Assembly: GCA_004352715.1 (NCBI GenBank)
Contig: SCFE01000065.1
Coordinates: 942,581 to 1,006,580 of the forward strand
Source: Hofstenia miamia
Taxonomy: Eukaryota; Xenacoelomorpha; Acoela
DNA: 64,000 nucleotides
Direction of reading: 5' to 3'
A program made the position numbers and the translations under genes. Of this stretch, positions 50,953 to 62,961 are shown one piece after another (position 1 is the first letter of the stretch; each line of letters opens with the position of its first letter). The notes under the pieces are model-generated. The model saw only the letters and a program-made list of their open reading frames with translations, was not told where the DNA came from and ran no database searches.

Positions 50953-52655
50953 TATATTGTATATACAATATTTTGGAATGAATTTGAATTGAAAATCCGA
51001 ATAAAATACATCTATGTTTTCCAGCAGTAATCTGGACAAACACAAAATGAAGCTTACTGAAAAATATAGAGTCGCCATAGACTTTACATATCGGGCTAGA
51101 AGTCAATCTCGCCTAACAATACTTGACAAATGGCATTAGCCAGAGTAATTAGAGTGTAAAATTGAGTTACATAAACTAGGTACCACGCTTCAACATAGAT
51201 TATAGAATTTCTAGTAAGCAACGTTACGGAAATAATGTCTGTCTATTCGTATGTGGTGAATACCGATTGAATACCGATGAAACGCAGTTAAAGGGAAAAT
51301 CATCAACGAATCCACAATATATAATCAACATACAATTAAACAGAAAAAATATTTTTGGAACACCTTAATGTATTATTATTAAGTACTATTATTATTAAGT
51401 ACTTAGGTGTTAAGTTATATAAACGTCATTAAGATAGTTATAAAAACTTATTTCTAAAATTGTATAGTGGTTTTTGTAAATATGCAAATGGCTGCCATAG
51501 ACTGAGGGTCTTCTAATGATTTTAATGTTAACCATAGTGGCTGTTCTATTTCAAAACAACCTTTCTAAATGAGATAAATGCCTTACAATTTTTCTGTGTT
51601 TCCGAGGTTTGTATCCAAATTTTAAAGGCATTACAGAATATACGTATCATTAATTAGTGTCACAAAGAGAATTTTACATGTAGAAACTTAAAAATTACTG
51701 GAATGATTTGCTTTTCTGTTTCCCCTCCTTGCACGCCAACTACCCTATTCAACCTATCCTATTCCCCCCTTCTACCACTCTAAATCTGGATTGGATTATC
51801 GTAGGTAAACAATACTGTTTCTTCACATCAACACTATCAACTTGAAACATTCAGAAATCTGATTGAATAAATATTTCGATGGCGTCATTAAATGGAAAAA
51901 TTTTGTGATTCTTTGGAACATACAAAATATTGGTTTTAATAATAATATAATTTTCTTGTTTAATTTACATAATTTTTTTCATACAAACAACAATAATAAG
52001 TTTATACAAAAATTGTAAGCCTATAGCCCATGGCCTATAGCTGCAAAACAACATCATACATAAAAGGGACAGATATTTAGGAAATATTTATTAAGGGAAT
52101 TATGATTTCCAATAAATGTAAGAGAAAGTTTCAGAATCTCATTAAATAGGCTCCACAATCTTTTGCGGAGTAATCAAAAGATTAATGGGTGGCAGACTAG
52201 GGCTAGCATTAAGGATATGAAAACACAAATAATGGGAAAAAAGAATGTCTTAATACTAACAGCTGGAAATTCTTGGCACAATTCATTTTTAGTTGTTAAC
52301 AGAAACATTTGGGTGTTTAAGTTGCTAAATGCATACTATAAGCATAATACATAATCAACATATTAATACGTTAGTGTGTCACTTTTTGGAGTTGCATTCT
52401 TAAAAAAAACTAAAGATTGATTTCCTTAAAATAAAAATCATGTAGGTTTCTAGTCTTGTGAAACAAATCAAATCTCATCTTGGAACATAGTTCTCTCATT
52501 ATTTACAAATGTCAAGCACTTACCGTTATTTAATACTTGGCTAAACTACTTTTACTAACAATTTTTTCAAGTGATTATAGATTTTGCAAACATATTTGGT
52601 AATTTTTTAAATAAACCAATGTTAATTCAAAAGAAACACTGCTTAGAAATGTAAA
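50953..52655. other. AT-rich DNA, no supported gene
   Basis: It includes a direct repeat of TATTATTAAGTAC near 51375-51405 and a pyrimidine-rich stretch at 51715-51785. No coding evidence. Confidence 0.5.
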
Positions 52656-52706
52656 AAAACTTAAAGTAAAGCAATAGCAAAGAATCTTTTAATTGTGAAT
52701 TACAAA

Positions 52707-52946
52707 CAGTGGCGTATGCAGTGGGGACATGGTGGAATGCCTCCTCCGTCAGGTTTCCAAAATTGATTTTGACTGGATAAATCAAAAGTTTTTTCGTAAA
52801 AAATTGAAAAATTTAAAATTTAGGCTCGTGAAATGCATTTTTAGGGTCTATTTCTTCAAAATTTTCAAAAATTTTCGCGGGGCTTTGCCCCGCATTGGGT
52901 AATGACGATGATGCCTCTCCGTCAGAAAATCCTGCGTACGCCCCTG
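52707..52946. mobile_element. hAT-type MITE (CAGTRGCGTACGCAG family), 240 bp
   Basis: It starts CAGTGGCGTATGCAGTGGGG and ends CCTGCGTACGCCCCTG. The 8-bp duplication ATTACAAA is exact (52699-52706 and 52947-52954). The interior is close to the element at 38.9 kb. Confidence 0.9.
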
Positions 52947-53113
52947 ATTACAAATGTTGGAAATCGCTTAATTGTAAGTGAAGCATTATTAGAACAATTC
53001 ATGAGAAATAATTAGGTTTCAGGCTAGAACTGCGAGATCAACAAAATATACGAGATTTATANAAAACTTAAAGTAAAGCAATAGCAAAGAATCTTTTAAT
53101 TGTGAATTACAAA

Positions 53114-53298
53114 CAGTGGCGTATGCAGTGGGGACATGGTGGAATGCCCCCCCCGTCAGGTTTCCAAATTTGATTTTGACTTGCAAATAAAAAATTTTTT
53201 CGTAAAAAATTGAAAAATTTAAAATCTAGAGTCTATTTCTTCAAAATTTTCAAAAATTTTAGCGGGTCTTTTCCCCGCATTGGGTAATGTCCCCCCTG
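53114..53298. mobile_element. Second copy of the 52.7-kb MITE, internally deleted
   Basis: It has the same start and the same ATTACAAA duplication (53106-53113 and 53299-53306) as the copy 407 bases earlier. The right inverted repeat is shortened to CCCCCCTG. Confidence 0.88.
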
Positions 53299-53413
53299 AT
53301 TACAAATGTTTGAAATCGTTTAATTGTAAGTGAAGCATTATTAGAACAATTCATGAGAAATAATTAGGATTCAGGCTAGAACTGCAAGATCAACAAAATA
53401 TACGAGATTTATA

Positions 53414-55394
53414 AAAAAAACCATTTGGCTGGACAAATTCTTTCAAATTGAAAGTCGTTACACTTGAAAGTTAGCGGCTAGAGAAATAAATATTTATCCA
53501 ACGTCACCAGACAATTGACGGAAGTAAATCAAATGGAAAGGAAACCGCTAAAGAGTGAAATGGCAGCCGCAAAACTCTTGACAGATCCAACAGCGTATGG
53601 AGATCTAATCATGTGAAAAGCAATGAAAGCTATTAGAGAATCAATCAAAATTCCATTACAAATGGTGACGCTATAAAAGTAGAATCTACTCATTTACAAA
53701 TCATAAATGTCTGTTCACAACCATGTTCATGTTTATTCAATTAATGAAAGCTAAAGAAAATGATGAAATTTACATCAATGCAATACAAATATTTTAGAAA
53801 CCTCCAAGTGAACTCAAACAAAGGTATGCGAATATTAGGATTTTTCATTTTTTCACCAATTTTGACCTCGATTGTGGTGGGTTTTAGGAAAAAATTTGGG
53901 AAACAAGTTTTTTTTCGACTATGAAGTCATTTTGAGGTTGCACTGGTCAATCGAAAATTCGTGGGTTCAATTTTTGGTGATTTGACCATAACTCGGTAGC
54001 CACTTGTCGCACCTTTACAAAATTAGTGTCAAAATGGGTCCGAGTAACCCAAAAAAAATCTATGATAGCTTTTTCGAAATAATTCATAATTCATAAACAA
54101 ATAAAACTTTTCAAAATCCGAAGTCACCGCAAGATAGAGGAAGGCCTCCTTTTTCACTTACACTTGGTCGCGAACTCTTAAATCCCATTCCATGCTGGTA
54201 CTATTGCCTAAAGATGTTTAATATACAACGAAGCTAAATTTCATTTGGACAAAATTATGTGGAAATGTTGATGTTAACGAAAAGATTTGGATAACATGAA
54301 CCTATTTATTATCAACACCTAATCTGTAAGCTAAATAGACTCCTGATTTCTTTAATTTCTCATTCTATATAACATTGTAGTTCGCACAATTAAATTAATT
54401 AAGAGAGTAAACCAAGTCACTTTGAAGATTGATAGCATTTGTAGAGACATTTTTCTCATTCAAAAATAGAAATGTTAAAATTAAATTTATTCCCGCCTTC
54501 TCATTAACGCTAGCCGTACCTTTTGACTAAAATACGTTTTTTAATCAGATCAAACCAATAAAGATACTTCAAAATTAACCAGCGGCGAAGAGCGAAACAA
54601 TTAACTAAATTATAATTCAGTTCAAATCTTACAAATGAAATATAGTTCAAATCCGCTGATTTACCAGAATTAACCACAATCATAGGTATATGAAGACAGC
54701 ATTCGTGGAACAAGTTTTTTCAGGAATAAAAAATAAAAATAGGTGAACTTCATTGGCAAATTTATTGTGAAATTTGAGTTTGAAATGTCAACTTCAAACG
54801 AAATTATTAAAACATGCTGTTTTTTTTAACAAAATTTGATTAAAATTAACTGCCAACTCAATATCAGGCAAATTTTTCCCAATTTTTTTACATCGAATAA
54901 GGTGACAATGAGTATTTTCTTACAAATTGCCTTCACATAACTGATCATTAAGCGAGACGAATAACTATTTTCCATAACCTTTTGGAGACCAACTGTAAAA
55001 TAATTGCTATTGTAAGCATTAATAATGTTTTCATCATTTATTAAGCAAAATATATCTGAAAATTATAAAAGATCTTCAAATTTATGGTGAAATTGCTTAA
55101 ATGAATAACTGGAAGATATGAAAATGTTTCATTGCGTTTCCTAAATGGTGCATCTACCAAAAAATGAAATATTTTTAAGTTTTTAAAAACATCATAATCT
55201 AAAATATCAAATGTTTTCTTGCAAATGAAAATATGTATATACTGCATTAAAGACCATAAATCTATTTACCCTAAAAAATTTAAAAATGTACCCTGAAAGC
55301 AAATCGGAATTATTCAATTTTTGCCTAAAACGGGCTCCATTTTGTATTTTGATAAGATACTATCATAATCATGTTATGTTGCCTCCCTATTACT
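53414..55394. other. AT-rich DNA, no supported gene
   Basis: A moderately complex stretch at 53820-54180 lacks a usable open frame. The minus-strand frames at 54510-54713 and 55041-55247 are unrecognised. Confidence 0.45.
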
Positions 55395-55395
55395 A

Positions 55396-55431
<36 letters not shown>

Positions 55432-55436
55432 CCCTT
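55394..55436. repeat. Interstitial telomeric repeat (CCCTAA)n
   Basis: About six units of CCCTAA, one with an extra A, lie in AT-rich DNA. The complement is the TTAGGG telomere repeat common in animals. The tract is far too short to be a chromosome end and both flanks are unique-looking. Confidence 0.9.
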
Positions 55437-57172
55437 TCGATCTTTGAAACGTAAATTATATCTAAAAAAATTTTTGTCACATTCCTGCGAAAATATACTT
55501 CCCCACCATTTTGGACAAATATTAGAGTACAAACTTTTTCATTAAATTGGTCCAAATTGATAAATAAATTGTTGCATAAAATGTTTAATTTTTGTGTTGG
55601 CTTCTAAAAGTGGAAGGGAATTTACAGTACTATATCCACAACACAAAAAAATCATCACTCTTGGCAAAGCATATTTTGCAAAATTGTATTTTGAAAATTT
55701 TTCTAAAAAATAAATACAAATGGTGGCCACGGTAACACCAAATTCGAAGTTTGCATTTTTCATGATTTTTTAAATTTCCATACAAAAATGCTTACAAGAA
55801 AAAAAAATAAAAAAGTTTTTTTGAACATCTTTAACTGTTTTGAAAAAAATTTAAACGCTTACATCTCAATGGTTTTTTGAGGTCGATCTACATTTAAAGA
55901 AACAGTTAAAGTTGTTTTTTGATCACATAAGCATTATAAGTATGGAAAGAATTTAAATCATTATTAAAATATCGCAATTTTCAATTTAGGCAAGAGAGCC
56001 ACCAGACATGGTTTTTCAAAGAAATTGTCACTATAAAACGTTCGCAATGATTGAATGCTGTGATAAAAGAATATTTCGCTTCCAAGAACACTCAAATTTA
56101 GTCGTTAGAAAAAAGATAGTTACATTAGAAAGGTTATGGTCGTAATAAGGGAGGTAGTTATAAATCAATTCTAATATATATATATATATATANNNNNNNN
56201 NNNNNNNNNNNNNNNNNNNNNNNNNNNNNNNNNNNNNNNNNNNNNNNNNNNNNNNNNNNNNNNTATATATATATATATATATATATCGCGCTGAGTGCAT
56301 TTGCAAAAAATAAATTGTGTTCAGTTCAAAATGGTAAAAAATCAGTCGAAATGAGTGCAAGGGCATAAAAGAGAAAGCAATCAGTGCATTTGTAGAATAC
56401 CATAAGTCGCGCTGAGTGCAATGGAATTTAGTTTTTAATATTTTACCTACTTTATTGAAAATCAGATGTGAATACAACTATATTGTATGTTTGCAAATGA
56501 AATCCATCAAATATACGATATATCTGCAATGTTATAATTAAAAATATAATAATTAGTCAAGTATACGTAAGGTAATAATTGATTTCAAATATTTTGCAGA
56601 TATGTCCATTTTCATGTAAATTTCTTTTAAAATTTGCACAAAAATATATATATATACATGCATATGTAAATGCAAGAATGATATTTTATATATTCATAAA
56701 TGGTAAATTGACGAAAACTTTTCGATCAGTTTTAAAAAATTCGAAGCGTAATATTAATTAAACAGCTTTGAACTCAGCTTTGTGAGTGGTCGGTTAACTA
56801 ATCATTCGAGGCAATTTAATTAAAGACATCGGTATGAGTAGTAATTCTTTTGAAATTGGGTAAAAACTTAAAGTATTTTCGACGCCACTTTTAGCTGCTT
56901 ATTTCAAAACTTAAAAATAAATTCCAACAATTAGCGGGAAATGTTTTTATTGCCGTCGCCAAAGTGGTTCCAATTACCGAAACCGTTTTAAAGTAAACAA
57001 TAAAAATGCCTTCAAAAATCGTCGACATGCTTGCATGCCATCCAGCAAATTCACATTCATTCGTAATTGCATCCACATAACTAACTAAAGGGCTTCTTCA
57101 CGTGATAGTTAGCATTTAGAGTAAAAAATTAAGATTGAAGTTATGCTGTTCATTATATATATATATATATAT
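55437..57172. other. AT-rich DNA with (TA)n-flanked gap
   Basis: A 71-N gap (56193-56263) sits inside a (TA)n run. Just after it GCGCTGAGTGCA recurs at 56286 and 56408. No gene was recognised. Confidence 0.5.
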
Positions 57173-58172
57173 NNNNNNNNNNNNNNNNNNNNNNNNNNNN
57201 NNNNNNNNNNNNNNNNNNNNNNNNNNNNNNNNNNNNNNNNNNNNNNNNNNNNNNNNNNNNNNNNNNNNNNNNNNNNNNNNNNNNNNNNNNNNNNNNNNNN
57301 NNNNNNNNNNNNNNNNNNNNNNNNNNNNNNNNNNNNNNNNNNNNNNNNNNNNNNNNNNNNNNNNNNNNNNNNNNNNNNNNNNNNNNNNNNNNNNNNNNNN
57401 NNNNNNNNNNNNNNNNNNNNNNNNNNNNNNNNNNNNNNNNNNNNNNNNNNNNNNNNNNNNNNNNNNNNNNNNNNNNNNNNNNNNNNNNNNNNNNNNNNNN
57501 NNNNNNNNNNNNNNNNNNNNNNNNNNNNNNNNNNNNNNNNNNNNNNNNNNNNNNNNNNNNNNNNNNNNNNNNNNNNNNNNNNNNNNNNNNNNNNNNNNNN
57601 NNNNNNNNNNNNNNNNNNNNNNNNNNNNNNNNNNNNNNNNNNNNNNNNNNNNNNNNNNNNNNNNNNNNNNNNNNNNNNNNNNNNNNNNNNNNNNNNNNNN
57701 NNNNNNNNNNNNNNNNNNNNNNNNNNNNNNNNNNNNNNNNNNNNNNNNNNNNNNNNNNNNNNNNNNNNNNNNNNNNNNNNNNNNNNNNNNNNNNNNNNNN
57801 NNNNNNNNNNNNNNNNNNNNNNNNNNNNNNNNNNNNNNNNNNNNNNNNNNNNNNNNNNNNNNNNNNNNNNNNNNNNNNNNNNNNNNNNNNNNNNNNNNNN
57901 NNNNNNNNNNNNNNNNNNNNNNNNNNNNNNNNNNNNNNNNNNNNNNNNNNNNNNNNNNNNNNNNNNNNNNNNNNNNNNNNNNNNNNNNNNNNNNNNNNNN
58001 NNNNNNNNNNNNNNNNNNNNNNNNNNNNNNNNNNNNNNNNNNNNNNNNNNNNNNNNNNNNNNNNNNNNNNNNNNNNNNNNNNNNNNNNNNNNNNNNNNNN
58101 NNNNNNNNNNNNNNNNNNNNNNNNNNNNNNNNNNNNNNNNNNNNNNNNNNNNNNNNNNNNNNNNNNNNNNNN
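57173..58172. other. Scaffold gap of exactly 1000 N
   Basis: The round length suggests a placeholder for a gap of unknown size. It has (TA)n on the left and the interior of a GAGCC MITE on the right, so the join depends on repeats. Confidence 0.95.
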
Positions 58173-58212
58173 CCGAGCCGAGCTTGGAAATGTCGGCTCG
58201 TTGACAAGTCTG
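58173..58212. mobile_element. GAGCC-family hAT-type MITE, copy K (right end only)
   Basis: It begins in the GAGCC array directly after the gap and ends GGCTCGTTGACAAGTCTG. The next eight bases, ATTCAAAC, equal the left flank of copy E at 27.3 kb. Confidence 0.9.
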
Positions 58213-58380
58213 ATTCAAACAATCAAATTGAGAAAGGGAGTTACTCTAGAACTCGAAGTGATGTGTTTCGACACCCGGTAGTCGTATAATCTATAGTAAT
58301 ATACAAGTGATGTCAATACTAACATTAAAATCTTATTCTAAACTGATAAAATGTAATGAAATTAAGTGCCAATGGACAAA

Positions 58381-58731
58381 CCTTTAAACCCGAGCTGGAA
58401 TTTTTATCCAGATTAGAGGATAAAGCAATTGAACGCAGTGGTATCCGAATGACTTAAATTAGCGGGAAATTCAACCCTATTAGCATATTTGAAAATCTTG
58501 GGGCATGGGTAGGTCTATTGGGGAACATGCTTTAATGCAACGTTGAAAATTTCTATTAAAGCATAATGCAGTGGCTGAAGGTGTTCACAACAGACTTACA
58601 AGCTTTCGAATTTTTTAAAATGATTTAAAATCTCAGATTTGAGCATAGCTTTAATAGTTTTCGAGCTATAAGCGTTTAAAATTTTTTATATGATTATCAC
58701 GAGTGTTCGAAAATCCCTAAGAGGTTTAAGG
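58381..58731. mobile_element. Decayed relative of the 34.5-kb piggyBac-type MITE
   Basis: CCTTTAAACC at the left and GGTTTAAGG at the right are inverted. The interior shares CTTGGGGCATGGGT, AATGCAACGTTGAAA and GAGCTATAAGC with the 34.5-kb element. TTAA duplications are not preserved. Confidence 0.55.
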
Positions 58732-59159
58732 TGAAGCGCTAAAATGAATAATCTGTACGAACCTTGGAATATGTCATAACTGAACACTTGTAGTTGTTCG
58801 TAAATAATAGTAAATTCTCTATAAATTTAATAGACATAGACGCTTAATTCTAAACGTATAACAAATCCCATAAATAATGAATGTGTTATTTTTACTCATT
58901 ATTTGCAATGCAAGTCAAAAACAGTATTTCAATTGTTTAAGAATAAACAGAACCTTTACGCTAAACATTTACTCGGAAAAAGTAAAAGGCGTTGCCAAAG
59001 TTACATAAACTTCTGCTGCAAGTACTTAATGAATTTGAACATTAATGGGGTGAATTAATAATGTTTTAATGAATTTTAAAAGTTTGGGTAAACAACTGCA
59101 AATGTTAATTAATAATAACTTGTACTAAAGCACAAATCTTTCCGGTGCAGCATATACAT

Positions 59160-61160
59160 CACGAAAAATATAAGAAGTTATCTATTGAATACAACGAGGG
59201 CTACCGCATGCACATCAAAAACCGATCGGCATGAACGTTACCTGATTATTAGAGACAAATGATCGTAGCCAACGATATCCGAACAAGATGTAATAGTATA
59301 ACGAGTACATCAAGCTTCAGAAGAAGAAGACCGAATCATTCAGCAGCATATGCGGATCAAAGAAGACAGATGAAGACATCAAAAAGCAACAAAACGGCTC
59401 CCGCGGAGGCATCTCTACTTCTGACGGCTGGATAAACCGACGGAAGCAAAGGATGTTGTGGACTACAAACAGGCTAACTAAAGGAAAGTCACTACATGAG
59501 AGAGATTTCATGGGATCATCATAAAAATAGCATTCCATTGATTTCTCAGAAGAAAGAAGGGAAGAATTGTGGTCAGAAGGTGTTGTCATTCACAAACACC
59601 TTCTCAATCAAAGAGTCAGGAAATGATTCAATAATTACCAATGAAGCAAAATTAACTAGCCAATCAGTTTACCACATATTCCTGTTTATGAAAAAAAAAC
59701 TTAAAAAAGAATTGGACTATGGAATGTAGAAGGAACCGAAATAACATGGCATATTTCAGACGAAAGCTATATGATTTTCAAATACATATTTACAAACTTT
59801 CTCAACTCCTGAGTTGCACATCAATGGATTTCCGTGATTGCTGAAAGCGGGCCCACCATCTGAAAAAAGGGATAAAAATCGGAATAAACTGAAAGTTGAA
59901 ATGTTTGTCAAAACGCAGAAGATTCAAAGGAGTTCTGAACATCTACAAATGCCAGTATCTTCTGGATTATCAAACGTGGAAGACGTACTACAGAATGAAA
60001 TCATCTCATCTCTACATTTTGCTTCTTTTGAAAGAATAGTCACGGCTATTTTGATAAACGGAATAAAATGAAGAATATTTTAAGATATATCGTAATACCC
60101 TCCCAGACTGGTTGGTAACCTGGATGCATATAACGCCATAGGAAAGAAGGCACCTATTTATCACGAAACATGAAGAACACAGTTTTAAAAAATGCGAAGC
60201 AGACAACCGACATTTTTTAGTATTTTTCAAATGAATATAATGTTCCGGGTATAATAGTTTACAAACAGATATTAGTAACCCTCAAAAAATAAGTTATTGA
60301 TTTTATAAAGAATGAGGTGGTGTAAATATTTAGTGGTCTCTGGCAACTGTATGGCACCATGGCTAAAAGCTCTACACATACAAATGTATAAGGAAAAGGG
60401 TAGGAAGTGCGAACTTGTAAAAGGAATTCCACTGGCATTACGCGTGATGAAGTTATAGACGTCTATCCTAGATGCACGTTTATACTCTTTTGCAGAATCT
60501 TGCAATTTTCCTCAATGGTCTTAGCCACAAAAAGGAACAGTGATGAAAATCAGAGTAATCCGACATCCAATCCCTCAATAAACTAACAATGAACGAGGGG
60601 TCGACTTTGCTGCACACTCAACCGTTATAATCTCTTCAGAATACTAATTGGTCTTGGTTTGAGTAGAAAATATATGTCACAGCACGACTAATTAAGAATT
60701 GATTTTGACTTAAGTAACAATGCATCATTAATGACCTCAAGGTATACATGGAGAAGCTATACTAACTACAACCAATGTGGACACTGGACACCTATACGAC
60801 GAATGTGTGACGTCAACTATAGGTCTTTTAGCAAGCATAGACTTTTCATTAATGCCACTAGAAGCGGAACCAGTGAACACCACATAAAACTTGCTTAAGT
60901 GTAACATGTTCGAGGGCGTTTTGGACGATCTGGACGGGAATTTGGAAATTCTCGTCCACGACAAGAACTTTAGAAATCATTTCAATCACAGATTGGACAA
61001 AATCCAGATCACTTGAGAAAAACTTCGGAACTATCTCATGATATATTTCCAATAAACCGGCCTTCTTAGGAATCCACTTGCAAACAACAAAGCGGTTAAA
61101 GTAATTTCTTTGTTTGTTCCAAGACCATTTTAACCGAGGAAAATCATAAGTGTTACTCTT
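59160..61160. other. Unidentified ORF-dense block of relatively high GC
   Basis: This interval is visibly richer in G+C than its surroundings and has overlapping open frames of 60-100 codons on both strands. The best is on the minus strand from about 61156 to 60858. It is roughly 100 residues with several Trp and a normal residue mix, containing KWSWNKQRNYFNRFVVCKW and DLDFVQSVIEMISKVLVVDE, and is followed by a stop. Nearby on the same strand a segment with FSDGGPAFSNHGNPLMCNSG (near 59850) is open for about 40 codons. I recognise no family. It could be an old mobile-element or viral relic, or a decayed host gene or exons; I assign no function. Confidence 0.4.
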
Positions 61161-61647
61161 TTAAGAAAACATCTACGAGATGGTCAAGTGTTATATTTTT
61201 TAAATTGCTTAATATAATTTTAAAAAAAAGTTTTTTATATAATAAAAAACCATCAATTACATTATCATCTCACTGAAATGTATGCGTCATGTTCTGCAAT
61301 GACAATTTAACACATTGTATTGTAAAACTAGAATCAGAAATCGGCTTTGGTGATTCTTAATTATGATGAGACATTTTAACACTTTTGACGGTTGAATATT
61401 CTGAATTTACATGTTCTTACATACTTTGTTTTTTTTTCAAATGATTACTGATGGGGAATTAACACTCTTTTTAATTGTTTTTATTTCCATATTGAATTCA
61501 TCGATTTTTGTAATAAGATTGGAATAAATTGAACGATTAGTTTCTTAACCTATTGATTTCAAAAGTTTATTCACTAAATCTGAACAATGATTAACCGTCG
61601 TAACAAAATTCTCCAAAAATGTACGTTATCTACAATGTTATGCAACC
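61161..61647. other. AT-rich DNA, no gene seen
   Basis: Low-complexity spacer between the ORF-dense block and MITE copy I. Confidence 0.5.
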
Positions 61648-61655
61648 ATTACAAC

Positions 61656-61944
61656 CACATAAAATCTTTTAATGAGACTCGTTTCAGCTCGATATGTCTT
61701 TCAAAATATTGCGCTCTCAGAATTTTTTACATAGCTCTTCCTATTATTTAATAAACATTTCCAAAATAAGATTATAAGAAAGGCATATTGAATAGAAAAT
61801 ATAAGAAAAATCTGCATAATCAAATTAACAAGCACTACTATAAATTGTTTTTCCTAAAAAAAGCTCGGTTTGGGCTCGTTGTATATCCAATACTTTGTTC
61901 AAGCTCGGCTCGGCTCGGCTCGGCTCGGCTCGCCGACAAGTCTG
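61656..61944. mobile_element. GAGCC-family hAT-type MITE, copy I, left end missing
   Basis: The right end is a long GGCTC array followed by CGCCGACAAGTCTG. ATTACAAC occurs exactly on both sides (61648-61655 and 61945-61952). The left edge starts directly at CACATAAAATC, which lies interior in other copies. The left terminal repeat and array are absent although the target-site duplication is perfect. Confidence 0.88.
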
Positions 61945-61952
61945 ATTACAAC

Positions 61953-62778
61953 TGTGTGCTATCACCTGAGTAATTGGTGTAATCATCACCTCCATAACAA
62001 TATTTAGATTTTTAGCTAAAATTGAATGGATCTTACATTGTTTTGACCCTGCTTTAACAGTATCTAAGTCATTCTGACAAATGAAATTTTGACAAACTTA
62101 AAAAAATGCATCAAATGGAAAAAATGTAGAGTTCTTTCTTAAATGAAATGTGATTTCCTTTTTAGCAGAAAACAAAATTAAGAGTTACGTTTGAAACCTC
62201 ATTCAAGTGATACCCGCTTCCAATAATGTTGAATTAAACAAAGGTATTAAAATCAAATAAATATCTACCCGTCATAAATCAAATAGATTTGACTTAATAT
62301 AATTCTACCACTTGCTATAATTAAAAACGTATTCTTTAATAAATGTCAGTTTTAAAATAACAGATGGTTAAATATTTAGAATCAATGAACTACATTAATT
62401 AATGCATGTAGCTTAACTGTAAAAAATACAAAACTTTGAAACAAAATCTGTGAAATTGAAACCGTATTGAATAGTTAAAATGCCATTTATTTTGCACCAC
62501 GTAACAAATATTAGGTAATTTGTCATTCAGCACAAGTATATAACAAAGTCTTGACTGAATAACCAATTATCTCCACTAATCTTTTGAAATCTATGTCAAT
62601 TGCTTTTTTGAGATGACAGTTTGGTAATGGTTTGTTTTCTTGCACAACGATAAATATACATTTCTTAGTTCTTTTAAAATTCTATTAAAGCTGCATCTAC
62701 AAAACCATATAGGCAAAATACGGTTTTGTTATCTATATTTAGGTTGGAATCAATTCCTCCATTCCTTAAAACCGCATG

Positions 62779-62812
<34 letters not shown>

Positions 62813-62953
62813 ATTGGTCAAACGGGACTTTTAGGATGCACTCACTAGAACTTGAGCCTAAGATACCAAACCTCAGTGATCCACTTTTAGTGAAAGAGTT
62901 CCTAGATTAGTGTCTTCATAGAATATTCATAGGCACAATAATATCTACCTACA
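61953..62953. other. AT-rich DNA with a (TA)14 run, no gene seen
   Basis: The TA run is at about 62781-62809 and, unusually for this window, was assembled through. Confidence 0.5.
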
Positions 62954-62961
62954 TACTGTAG

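Larger units (their letters stand above)
52657..53413. repeat. Locus present twice across a single N (probable unmerged haplotypes)
   Basis: 52657-53061 and 53063-53413 share the same left flank, the same MITE with the same target-site duplication, and the same right flank. They differ by a few substitutions and by deletions within the MITE. One N at 53062 joins them. Two alleles of one locus placed in series explain this best. Confidence 0.8.

Noticed and set aside
57109-58289. Open frames of more than 350 codons across the 1000-N gap
   Set aside because: They consist almost entirely of N and Ile-Tyr repeats from (TA)n; they are artefacts.
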